From Cladorrhinum sp. PSN259 (taxonomy: Eukaryota; Ascomycota; Sordariomycetes; Sordariales; Podosporaceae), in the NCBI GenBank assembly GCA_033725935.1, contig MU867075.1, positions 558,001-622,000 on the forward strand: a stretch of 64,000 bases of DNA. Reading direction: 5' to 3'. The notes under the pieces are model-generated. The model searched no databases, was not told the DNA's origin, and worked only from the letters and a program-made list of their open reading frames with translations. Of this stretch, positions 35,025 to 46,233 are shown piece after piece (positions within the stretch are counted from its first letter, which is position 1; the number at the start of each line of letters is the position of its first letter). Made by a program: the position numbers and the translations under genes.

Positions 35025-36893
35025 TCATGGCCTTCCTTGCTGCTCCATGTGAGTGGGCAGATTATATGTTGCATAGTCAACATGGACAAATGCTCTGTCG
35101 ACAATTGGGACGGATTCAAGAACATATTGTAGACTCTCACTGTGGGGGGTTCATTGTTCGTCAGCTACAAGGAAAAAATTGTTTAAACTCACCACATGCC
35201 TCAACGACTCTTCGAAAATCGTCTCTTACCTCAAGTCGTGACTGTCCCTAAGCGGGGTGCTGGCGTCGAGGACAATGTCCACCTCCACGTTGAGCTTGTC
35301 ACCGGCATGATAGGCTTGGAGGCCTTGAATCTGCTTGATGGTTTTGGCGAAGCGCATAGTCAAGTACAGCACTATGATTGGGTGAGCCCCAGCTGTTAGA
35401 GAGACAAAAGCAGACAGACTATGCGACAACCAAGGCAAAACTTACAGATGTTCCTCTGATCCGCTGTGGCTGAGAAACCGGAGAGATGCCTGATGTGCTC
35501 ATATGAAGTCTGAGACCAGTTCCAGATGACAACGATGGACAGGAGCAGACCGCCGAGAGCATCTAGCCACCAAATGTCTGCATAATAGCCCACAATAGGG
35601 AAGGCTATGGAACCAGCGTTGAATATGACATCCGTGCTTGCATCTGACGCCCTATTGTCCCAAGCCACATGTTCGGTTAGTAAAGGGAGCGTTCCTGCAT
35701 ATGCAATGACGTCTGTGGTGAAGTTAAAGTCTGAAGACTTACAGTGCCTGGACGCTCGAGTTGTTCACAAGACGACACCACAACCAACAGAGACCCTTCA
35801 CGACAATTGTGCTGAGCATAATGCCGATGGCAGAATACCCTCTGTGATTTCGTTAGTTGCTGTTCTCACCAGCTCGTGGGGAAGACGGGAAAGAATCCTA
35901 CAGTCGGATTACTTCGTGGTTAGTTGAGGCAAGGCGTTGGATGGCCTCCAAGGCAACCTGGACGAAGGATGTGATCATGATGACCGAAAAGACCAGGACG
36001 CCAATGGGCTCAAGCCTTCGCCTGCCCACGGGATACCGGTACTGGTCCTGCCTCTTAATCAGGACGGTCGTAATCCACACAATGACGGTAGAAAGAAAGT
36101 CAAGGATGGCATCCACCAAGCTTGCCAAAACTGAGACGGAGGGAACCGTCATGATTACTGCGGACTTGCCGGCAAGGAGAATGACATTGGCGGCAAAGTT
36201 GACGTAGATGGCCAGAGTAACGATAGGAGCATCGCTGTCAACCATGTCATCCTCAAGCCAGGGGATTTCTGGCTTGGGACGGCCGTTCTCGACATCGTTG
36301 TCATCGTCTTCATCAATAGCAATGGACTGGCGACTTGAGAAAAGAGGCGTGGTCTCGGTCGGACGGTAGATATCCTTTGGAGTTCTTTTGACCTTTTTGG
36401 GGGGCTCTGAGAAAGTGGACAAGCTGCCTTCGGCAATGGTGGCTGGAATCTCGACGCCACGGAAAGCAGAGGCCGGCATGTTGTTGTATTCGTTGAGCAG
36501 ATCATGGGGCAGTGAAGAGTCCAGGAGCCGATCGATGTACAGGTACTGCTGTACAAGATAGTTGACGCGCTCATAGTACTTGCGCGTTTCCTTGGACATT
36601 GCCGCAAGCTCCTCGTCGGTCTTCCAGTAGCGTTCCCAGCAATAACGGGGGCTGCTGTTTCCGATCAACCGCATGCTGCGCATATGGGCGCTGTTGAGGA
36701 GGGCGCTCATCCGGCGCTCATCACGACGAGGTGCTTCATCTTCAGGAGCCTCGGCCACGCCTTCAGTAGGTCGGCTTCTGATCAGGGAAGCGAGCGCACC
36801 ATGTCCCATAGGCGCTAGAGGCGGTTCATCCTGGAGGAGGAGAAACGAAGGACGAGGAGGAAACTTTGCTCGAGACGCCGACGGTGAAGTCAT
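35025..36893 (-). CDS. Cation diffusion facilitator, Mn2+-type metal transporter
   Basis: Five exons, 36893-35902, 35841-35743, 35651-35446, 35371-35230 and 35139-35025, give 517 residues; introns are 60-91 bp. A cytosolic N-terminal region of about 230 residues precedes the membrane part and includes an acidic stretch (DEDDDNDVENG). The transmembrane region starts at TLAIYVNFAANVILLAGKSA. It has the first metal site DAILD (about 261-265) and the second DASTD (about 367-371); the DxxxD spacing is that of Mn-CDF members such as plant MTP8-11, while Zn-CDFs have HxxxD. The cytosolic C-terminal domain (QAYHAGDKLNVEVDIVLD, DSHDLSESLQYVLESVP, VHVDYATYNLPTH) is complete. The likely role is to move Mn2+ out of the cytosol into the secretory system or vacuole. 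Metal choice is inferred from the motifs. Confidence 0.88.
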
Positions 36894-39800
36894 GGTTGAA
36901 GTGGTTGAGGTAAAGTGTAGTCGAGGCACACTGAGCTTGAAAAAAGAGAAAGTGTAAAAGAGTAAAAAAAAAAAGGCGCGTTAGGAACGGGAAGCACCCA
37001 CAAGATTCCTAGCAAGTAGATATACGATGGAGCGCTGTTCCTGGTTTGACGATAGCAGATCCGGTCTAGTTACTATTTCGTTCCCAGCTGCGATAGCCTC
37101 CGAAGTCCAACAAAGATGCAGGCGTCAAAGTCTCGTCGGGCGAGTCAGAAGGCAGCAAGCTCGCGACTCGAGCCCGTTTCCTTTGACCAAGAAGTTCAAA
37201 AAGCTTTTGAGCCCTCAAGGCGAAGGAAGGTCCCCTAAACCACCTCAGAGTGGCGTTTTTTTATTTGTTTGCAGCTCTCTCTGCGCTGCCAAACGCCCCT
37301 GGGTTTCATCGACTTGGCATTGGGAGTTTGAAACAACTGCGAGTGTTGAAACAAGTGCACCGCCAGCTCCATGCTACCTTGAGTGTTAGGAACCTGTCCT
37401 GGTTTTCTGGGCAAGGTCAAGACTCAACTGTGACCCAAGAAAGTGGTTGAAAATAGAGATTTGATATCTACATACAGCTCATTTAGACTTTTCTTTAGCT
37501 GTTAGAACCTTCAGTGAACAAATGGCAAGGGGCCGGTTTGACACGTGCTGGTGGCAGCTCTCTCCACTGCTCTCAAACCCCTGACAGTTGATGTCATCCA
37601 CCCAACCATCCATCCGCCCATCAATGGGGGACGGAAACGGAAACACAGTCCCGGTGCCGTGCAACCATCCCGCCCTGGGCAACACAGCTATATGTAGGTT
37701 GTCCAACGGACCTACGTGCCTGCCTAATTGGTATACTAGCTGTGAAAAGCACTGCTCTTTTTGGATTCCCGGGCTCCAGGCTCGTCGAGAACCATGGGCC
37801 GATGATATCATGTCTCCGATGATTATAGATGCGTTTTTCTATTATATCAGCCAAATTGAAACTTTAAAATCACTCTCATATGCCTTTCCACCTTTTCCCG
37901 GCTGCCACTAGACTTGGTGTAGTCTCACGATCAGCTTGCGCAATCGTGCTGCACGTTGAAACCCAAGACTAGCTTCTCACCACCGGGTTGGCCGCATCCT
38001 GTGTTTGCAGCATTGATTGCACGACAGATGGGAAGCCGTTGGAAAGCATGATATTTGGCGGCTTTCACTTACGGATACAGACAAGCCTCGAATACAAGCC
38101 GGTAATCTCGGTAGCACTCGGAGAACACTGCCTTGCACAGTCTCGCATACCGTCCCACCATTTTCCGTTCTGCCTTTCTCCAAAATTGCCAACACATCAA
38201 TGCTGTTTGAGTCTTTTACCTTCCTTTGAAACAGTCTTTTGCCATTCCTAATGGTATAAGCAGCCTCGGCTTTCTCCGAGCAGCAGCAGTAGCTCCGGTG
38301 CTATCACTAAAACAATCCGTGAATCGTAAGATGGCATCTCTTTGCTTTCTTTTGAGACTCTCATTTCCGCAGTTATTATCCGAGATCCGAGCAAACGCCC
38401 TTTGTTATTCGCAATATGCGATACCGTTTTTGACCATCCCAAGATGGCTGCTGAGATTCAGTGGGCCAGGGTCCCAGCTCCCACGCCGCCCGCTCGTCGA
38501 TACCTATATTCCCCTTTTTAATTGTGGGGAGACAGGATAGAGCAACGCCCACACGGCACAGCTTCCATTGCTGTGCAAGAACACGACCTTGTGAGGCAAG
38601 AAGCAGGGAGCTCTCGCGGCACAAAGCAAGAAAAAGGGTGAGCATGAGACTTGTGGGAAATTGATGTGTTATTCCTGTCGATTGCTGTCATGATGAATCG
38701 TGTATCTCGTCCATGCACGAAGAAGGGAAACTCCGAGTAAATAAATAATGAAAGAGTGGAGGTTGAATTATACGAAGCGATCAGCAGACTCTTTCCCGGC
38801 GGCCCGACATGGTATCCTTGTTGAACCAATTCATTGGATCTCAGCCTTTTGTTATGTTTTGCTATTTGTGTTTTTTTTGTTTTTTTTTATTCTTTCGACG
38901 GCCATTTTGTGACACCTGCTTCCTGTTCCACAGTTCGGGTGCCCTGCCACTCGTGTCTCCCCCATGTCCACATTCCCCAATGTGGCAGAGACAATAAAAC
39001 AAGATGGCTTGCGGATCGACAATAATACATAGGAACGCGTTGCTCAGGTGTTAATGGCGGACGACACCAAGACCCCGGAGACAATTCTTGGCGATCCAGT
39101 CTGGTCCGCGGATCCATGGTGGTCTGTCTGGGTTGTGCCCAAGCCGCCGCCAATACGGGATTGGACTTTGAGCACTGCAGGTGCCGACCAACTCCATTCC
39201 TTGAAAGGCATGCGTGTCTCGTCCTCCGTTGCTTTTGTGGTTGTATTATATGTGCACTATTTGTATTTCTTGCTTCTTCCCCGGTCGGTCAACTTGCACG
39301 ATCAGGGTTCCAGGTTTTGATCCAGCCAAGTTGCCCTGTTAGGTGACCCGGAGATGGTGAACGGGCGCTCACTCGGGGCAGCTCAACAGGGGACCGGGAG
39401 GGGGGTGCAAAGAGGCGCGACCAGGGGCGCTGACCAACGAGAAAGGCACACTTCTCGCCATCGAGCTGGCGCTCAATCGGTAGCGCGCCCACACTCCCCA
39501 CTCTCTCATCCCATAGTGCAGCGCTGGGCCATGAAATAAAAATAATTCTTTGCCAACCTAGCCGCCTCTTCCTCCTGCCCCCCTTCCCCCTTCTTGATTT
39601 TCCATCTCGTCGTCGTCGTGCGTGCCGTCTTGATTTTCTGGCTGTCTTCCCCATTGCGCATTGTTGCTCTTGCGGATCTTCCCCAACATCGCATTGTTAA
39701 TTGCAGTCATTTTGCATTTTCTCTCATTTTGTTTTTGCTGCGTTTGTCCTGTCTCGCTCCGCTCGCTGCTGCATCGCATCGCATCGCATCACATCGCTTG

Positions 39801-40822
39801 TTCTCGTATCGCATCGCTACCCAGGGTTCCTTTCCTTTTGCCAGAGGCAACCGCAACAGAAAGAAGAAAAAACCAACACTCACTCAACTCCACTGGACCG
39901 GTTCATAGCGTGGTTTTCCCTCTCAACCTCTCGTTCGTGCATCGTTGTCATCTGTCATCGCCTCGAAACCATCAAAGTTTGACACGACCGACGCTCCCTC
40001 TGTCTTCTATCTTGGCTGTTATATACACGAAAACCGGCTCTCATTCGTCCAATTAATCTAATCAACCGACAAGCCTCGTGTAAGTGTAAACCTTCTTTTT
40101 CCTCCTCCCGCCTCGCAAACCGATTTTGCAGGCCACCACCCGCCTCTTCACACCCCCTTATCAGCCAACTGCAGGCGATGTGCCCTTTTGTCAGTGCTGT
40201 CCGGGTCGTTGCGAGAATGACGGTAGTCAAAACCACCTCCCCAAGTCTTGTCACCCAGTCAATGCCGGCCAGGCGTTGGCGGATATTCTTGGGAGGGGAC
40301 AGGATCATGGCACCGCCGGTTGGCTAGGCCATTGTGTCGTGCAAGAGCGCGCCCACCAGCCCAGTGTGTCTCAGCTGCGTGTTCCCCCCTTACCTGCCAA
40401 ATCACTGTGCTTCTCACCTGCTCTTCTTCCCTTACCCCTCGGCTGTGCCACGAAAAAAACAACGCAGACACCCAGTGAAGCTCTTCCAGTGTCTCGGGCT
40501 TGTCGGGTCACGACAGACTCCCTCACGCCTCACCACCACCCCCACCGTCTGCAGTCCGTGTAACTGACCTTGTCATCTCATGATGCAGTTGTTCAACGTC
40601 GCGTTTACCGGCCGGATTACCGCCTGAGAAGAAAGTGGGGGAAGAGGACCCGAAGCTGGGAGTGACCACTCTGCTGTATTCCCGACCACCGGCCTCGTAT
40701 TTGCCGACGCACGCTACCCGACGACACAAGGGGATCACCATCCCACCGTCCCCCATATCGTCCCCGACCGGCCAGCGCGCGCAAATCCCTTCACCCAAAT
40801 AAAACCCCACCCCAATCTCTAT
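36894..40822. other. Gene-poor region with a pyrimidine-rich leader
   Basis: These 3.9 kb between two start codons that face away from each other have no recognisable gene on either strand. From about 39540 the plus strand is rich in C and T, as in long fungal 5' leaders, and includes a GCATC repeat. GTAAGTG at 40081 could be the donor of a leader intron. It probably holds two promoters and a long leader of the 930-residue protein gene; a non-coding RNA cannot be excluded. Confidence 0.5.
39771..39825. repeat. GCATC pentamer repeat, imperfect
   Basis: Tandem GCATC units followed by ACATC and TCGTATCGCATCGC copies, in the presumed 5' leader of the next gene. Confidence 0.65.
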
Positions 40823-43688
40823 ATGCCTAGGTTTGGAGCTGCGTTCAGGCGGAAATCTACCGCCGACAGTCTTGAAAATGCTGCCGCTTCAGGACCATCG
40901 TTTCGCGTTTTGGACCGCACCGAGGTAACGGGCGGCAAGTCGTTTGATGGAGGCGTGAGCCTCGCCAACAAGACTCATCATGCCGTTCAAAGATCGCTAG
41001 GCTCCGACATGGCCGTCGAGGAGAACATGTTTGCCGATCTCAAGTCCAGTCGGTATGTAAAGCCAACGTGGGACATGCCTTGAACTTTCGACTATTTCAA
41101 CTGGAATGTTGCTGATTGCTCGCAGTGGAAGTGGGTCTTCCAACACCATCAAAACGATTTCAACCGACGACTCGTCGCGTGACAGCAATTCCTCGACAGC
41201 CCCATCGTCCACTGATAACGTGTCTCAGGAAGATTGGCGAAATGCCGCTCAAAGGAAGATCCATCCGGAGATACCAGTACCACCAATTCCAAAGGGTGGG
41301 TTTCTGAAAGCTGCCGGACGTACATTCTCCTTTGGCGGACAAAAGAAACACTTGCCTCCAGCACCCGAGGTTAACGAACAGCGTCCTTCCAGCCCTGTTG
41401 CGTCCCAGGTTCCTACGGCACAGACACCCAACGGCCGAGCGAGAGCCACGACCTCGTCAACAGTAACGACCTTGACACCGCCTAGAGTCGACAACGACTT
41501 CAATCTTGACCTTGGCGGCGATTTCGGCAAAATGATATTAGGAAAAGAGAAGCGGGCAAGCGCTATCGCGGTAAAAGACGATCAGAGTGGGGGGCAAGCA
41601 CTTGCTCCCCGGTCTCTCACGGCGTCTCGTTTCAACCAACCTGCGCCCGTCCCCATCCAGATCGACATGACAACAAAGGTGGAGGCATCGCCATATTCTT
41701 GGAGCAGCCAGCATTCCAGCGACCAGCTCATTGCCCCCCAAAGCCCAGAGCCACCGGCCAAGGAGAACATCCCCCCACCAGTTCCCCAGCACTCGTCGCC
41801 CCGCGCTAATCGACGTCCTCCTCCCTCGCCCGAAGTCACACCCAAACAACCATTGATTTCCAAAACCCCAACCCCGGACCACGAGGAGGGAGAGGATGAA
41901 GAGGCGAGGCTGCTGAGAGATTCATTGTCTACAGTCAGCAAGTTTATGACAGGGTCGGTCACAAACCCAAAACCCGTTCCGTCTACTGCAAGGTACCGGA
42001 GGGACGAGGATGATGATAGCTTATTCGACACAAGCCATTCTTTTTCCCCGAGAGGCCCCCGACGATTTGCAACAGGGGAAACTAGCTCACCCTCGAGCAA
42101 CAAGGTTATGACGCCAGCAGAGTTCGAAAAGTACAGAAAAGATAAAGAACGTCAAGATAGAGAGCGTCAAATTGACACGATTACTGCCAAGGACAAGACC
42201 GAGGACGACGAAGACAACTATGAAGAGGACGAGGATGACATTGAGAAGGCCAAACAGCAAGCGAAGCAACGACGGAAGCAGGAAGCGCACATGGCTGTTT
42301 ACAGGCAGCAAATGATGAAGGTGACGGGCGAAGCTGCTAACCCGCCCTCCTCTCGGCCAAGTCTCTCAATCTCTTTCAGCACGCCGAATCTTCCAAATCT
42401 GGCTTCTGGACCAAGTCCTGGGACGACCACAAACACAACCGACCCCTCAGATGAAGACGAAGAGATTCCTCTTGCCATTCTTGCCGCCCATGGATTTCCA
42501 AGCAAGAACCGGCCGCCAACCCGCCTGAGCACAATGGCTTCCAACCCCAACATGCGTGCTTCACAACAGGTGAGCTACCAGCGACCGGTGTCAGTGGTTG
42601 GGGATATATCACAGACGGGATCTGGGCGGCTTCCCGCCTTTGCCAGAAATCTCCCACAGGATCCTTTCCTTGGGGCTGGACTGGTGCGGAACTCGGTGAG
42701 GGAGAGCTTTTCCCTCGGAGGAGGATCCCCGGCTCCAGCACCACTGAGCGGGGGAATACCACCCGGTGGACTGGTTGGTGTCATCGCGAACGAGGAGCGG
42801 AACCGGGCACTGAGGCGTGGAAGCCCGCATATTGAGGCTTCATCCTCGTTGGGCTCGCTACCTGGGTCCAACTTCGACCCGATTGCCGGCATCCCTGCTC
42901 ACATGATGTATTCAGTCAACCCGCAGCCTCCCGCACCACCTTCCTTGACTCCAGGAGACCAAGCACAAATCCAAATGACTCAGCAGATGCATCAATTCAT
43001 GCAAATGCAAATGCAGTTCATGCAGATGGTGGCTGGTCAAAATGGCGGCACCCCTACCACGCCCAGTGGCCATGTGCCGAAGTTGTCGGTGGGAAGCATC
43101 TCTAACCTTGGTGGTATCCCAGGTTCGGCTTCCATGCTGGGCCCAGGAATGGGTATGGGTATGGGTATGGGCATGGGACTGCCTGGCCAGGGAATCGGTG
43201 GCGGCGGAACACCCGAAATGCGGCGCTCGTTTCTTGGTGGCAACGATTCAATTTTGGATTTGGGCAGAGGAGGAGAGGCCCAGCTGCGCACCATGAGCAT
43301 GGTCCAACCCAGTTCAGCTTCATGGATTCAGCCTCCTCAGCACATGAACTTTGCTCCGTCCATTCGGATCCAGGGTGGTGGTTATACGCCTTCAATTGCA
43401 CCATCAGAGCGTAGCAATGTTGGTCTACCAAATCGGTATCGCCCAGTGTCCCACATTGCGGCGCCTATCACACCTGCTGCGCCAATCGCGCCTGGCAACT
43501 TGCGGAAGTCGGTGACGATGTCGGGAGCTATCCCCCAGCTACCCACCGTCTCTGTCACCAAGTCGGATGATGATGATGATGACGATGAACAAGGGTGGGC
43601 GGCCATGAAGGCGAAGCGTGAAAAAAGGAAGTCGACGTGGAAGAACAAGCAGTCAATCAGTAGCGATTTTGGAGCACTGATCAGCTAA
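40823..43688 (+). CDS. Uncharacterised conserved fungal protein, largely disordered
   Basis: Two exons, 40823-41052 and 41126-43688, give 930 residues; the intron splits the Arg codon in KSSRGSGSS. I do not recognise a functional family. The N-terminus (MPRFGAAFRRKSTADSL, FRVLDRTEVTGGKSFDGGV) and the C-terminus (EQGWAAMKAKREKRKSTWK) look conserved, judging from similar fungal proteins I have seen. Between them are Pro/Ser-rich stretches, an acidic and Lys-rich coiled-coil part near residues 420-490 (MTPAEFEKYRKDKERQDRE), a Met/Gln-rich run (QQMHQFMQMQMQFMQMVAGQ) and an MG repeat (six MG units) coded by repeated ATGGGT. Seven Asp residues precede the C-terminal block. No signal peptide or membrane segment is seen. 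Confidence 0.85.
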
Positions 43689-44293
43689 ACTGATATAAGC
43701 GGACAGGAGGAAATAATTTTTCGTTTTTTTTTTTTTTGGGGGGGGGGGGGGGGGGGAAAAAGGGCCCGGGACGTGTGGGGTATTGGTCTTGGATTGGTTT
43801 TAATTGGGGGATTACAAAAAAAAATTTTTTTTTATAAAAAAAATTTGGTTTTTNNNNNNNNNNGCGGGCCCCTCCGCCTCCCCCCGCCCGCCCCCCCCGT
43901 CCGCCCCCCCCCCCCGCGCCCCGCGCCCCCCCCCCCGCCGCGCGCGCGCCCCCCCCCCCCCCCCCCCAACAGGGGCAGCGGACGTGATGGGTATGTGTCT
44001 TGGATGAGATTAAAGTGGGAGATATCACTACTACATGATTGTATATCCATCTCATGTGCTTTTTTAGGTCGACGGGAGTGAGCACCAGCACTGGGTAGGG
44101 GGTTTTGAGTATAGGGGAAGACAGTATTTGTGGGAATGGAGCCCAAACCCATTTTTTTTGTTCTCGTGGGAGGTCTGAAGGGACGCTTATGATAGACATA
44201 GCACCTTATTGCTCTAATTCAGTAATACGAAAAGCCTGTTTGATTTATTGCATTTTAATTTTTATTCGTCGATCCTCAAATAAATATTTTGGT
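43689..44293. other. Convergent intergenic with assembly gap
   Basis: A 605 bp spacer between two stop codons, holding the low-complexity block and the run of N described separately. The part from 44000 to 44293 looks like ordinary 3' sequence of RIB4. Confidence 0.6.
43728..43967. other. Assembly gap (10 N) in low-quality homopolymer sequence
   Basis: Ten Ns at 43854-43863 are flanked by T, G and A runs on the left and by more than 100 bases of nearly pure C/G on the right. This is not credible genomic sequence. The frames that cross it carry X residues and should be ignored. Confidence 0.9.
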
Positions 44294-44979
44294 TCATTCA
44301 ATTTTGCCAGCCGCCCAGTTCTTCCTCTTGACGCTCATCTCGACTGCTGCAAGGCCCCAATCCTCACCGTGGTTGTGGCTCCCCTCGATGATACCGGCCC
44401 GCGCCTTGGCCTGCTCATCGCTCAGGACGGTGAGAACGCCGAAGATGACTGGGATGCCCGTGTCGAGCGACACGCGCATTAACCCGTGTGATACACTCTC
44501 GGCAATGTACTCGAAATGCATCGTTTCGCCTTTGATGAGGACTCCAATTGCGATAATGGCATCAAAGGCAGAAGTGTTGGTTTCGGTGGATAGAGAAGCC
44601 AGCTCGGCTGTCGAGCTGCCGAGCAGGTCCCCGGCTGAGCTACCGCTTCCGGCCGATGCGGACTGGACTTGGGAAGCCGCATATAGTCTGTTGTTTGAAC
44701 CTTGCCCATAGAGGGCCAAGCTGTCAGCAAGGACACAGCAACTGGAGAAGAGAACAAATAAAAGAACCGGGCTAACCGTTGGACAGCAGTTGGGAGCTCC
44801 CACGCGCCGGGGACAGTCTGGACGACAATGTTTGACTCCTTGACGCCGCATTCTAGGAGCTTCGCCTTTGCGCCTTCGAGGAGGGGCTCGATGATGGTGT
44901 GGTTCCATCTCGCGTGCACAATGCCGATACGCAGGTTGCTGCCATCGTGGAATTGAGGGGCGGGGCCTTTGTTATGCAT
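44294..44979 (-). CDS. rib4: 6,7-dimethyl-8-ribityllumazine synthase
   Basis: Two exons, 44979-44777 and 44720-44294, give 209 residues; the intron (56 bp, donor GTTAGC) splits an Arg codon in AVQRLALYG. Family motifs in order: LRIGIVHARWNHTIIEPLLE, VVQTVPGAWELPTAVQRL, FDAIIAIGVLIKGETMHFEY, IAESVSHGLMRVSLDTGIPV, IFGVLTVLSDEQA and GEDWGLAAVEM. The GAWELP and KGETMHFEY segments form the active site between subunits. The enzyme condenses 5-amino-6-ribitylaminouracil with 3,4-dihydroxy-2-butanone 4-phosphate to make lumazine, the step before riboflavin synthase. A Ser/Ala/Gly-rich insertion of about 30 residues lies after LYAASQ, common in fungal forms. No targeting signal is seen. Confidence 0.95.
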
Positions 44980-46233
44980 GGTGAAGGTTTACAAAGCATC
45001 AATTGACGATGTTCAAGGTAAGAAGATGCAGACGCTCTCTCTCTACCCTCCGAGTCGCGGTCAGCAATGAGGGGCAGAGGGCAATCGCTCTGGCAGCGGC
45101 CTGTACCCCATTTGCCGTGACGTTTGGCGGAATGGAGGTGCGCGGGGTCCTTGGTACATACCTATCTAGGCACCCCTAAGTCCGGAAGTCCGGGATCCAC
45201 TTGACCCCATCCAGACATGTCTATAACCTAATCAGGCAGTTTGTTTTTGTTCTTTGAGCTCGCGATTGGAACAAAAGGGGGGGTGCTTTGGATGCCAGTA
45301 TTGATTGATTCTCTCGATATTCCGTCTTGAAACGGTTGTTGGCAAGTGCGGGGAGGAACGGCGACGTGCTGCACAAAGACTCAATCAGCCAACAGTCGAC
45401 CCGAAAAAGCTCGTATTGGGATAGCCGTCTGATTTGGTGCCATTCGGCCGTTATTAACAGGGGACCCAACCTGCTTTCCCTTCAGAGGGAATACAACTTT
45501 GGTCGTCCTGTTATAGTGATCATCAATTATATGCTGGGTTCTCTCATCAAAATCAAGCTTAGTATTTACCATCGGTAAAGCAATTCATCGAGGGGAAGCG
45601 GGAAACTAACCAAAGTCAATCTGGAACTTGAAGGACGGTGACGTCGAGTTAAGCGCACAGACTGTGGCCCGCTGAATGTCACCCACAGCCTGCAGCCAAC
45701 CAGCGTCAACAGCGCTGTCCCCAAAACTTACGAAGTCAGCAAAAAGTTACGAACCACCCCAGCCAGCACTGCCTCCCTGGACGCCCGCTTGGCCGGCCAA
45801 GGGGGTTGCTGGACGCCATCCCCACGCCATTCAATTTGGATTCCAGGTTCCTGTCGGTCCTCCTTTTTTTTTAACTTTTTTTTTTAAACCCCTTCCTTTA
45901 CCTTATCCAAGCCGTCGCCGTTGCGGACTGTTTGTTGCTTGATTGATTGTTCGGTCCTTGTATCTAATCGAATCGGGCAATTAAGACCAATCCCGCCTCG
46001 CTCAGCGAAATCCGATTGAGTGCGTTCCTGCTGTTTCACGGTGTCGGCGGTGCGCAGTACATCTTTTCCAAGATGCGTAGCACATAGGTTGCTGCCGCCT
46101 ATGCTGTCGCCCTGTCTCTCGGTCTGCGACTCCCGCCTCATCTTGTCCCTTCCGGGCACTTGTAAATCGTCGCCATTCGTTTCGCATCCTGATCATTGCC
46201 CCGACTAATCCATCAAGTCGGACCGCCGGCGCA
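44980..46233. other. Divergent promoter of RIB4 and the TRP-like channel
   Basis: A 1.25 kb spacer between two start codons that face away from each other. The last 350 bp, rich in C and T with two T runs near 45867-45886, look like the leader of the channel gene. I see no gene here. Confidence 0.55.

Noticed and set aside
43773..44199. Open frames crossing the Ns with poly-Pro, poly-Gly or poly-Arg
   Set aside because: They are products of the low-quality C/G block and contain undetermined residues.
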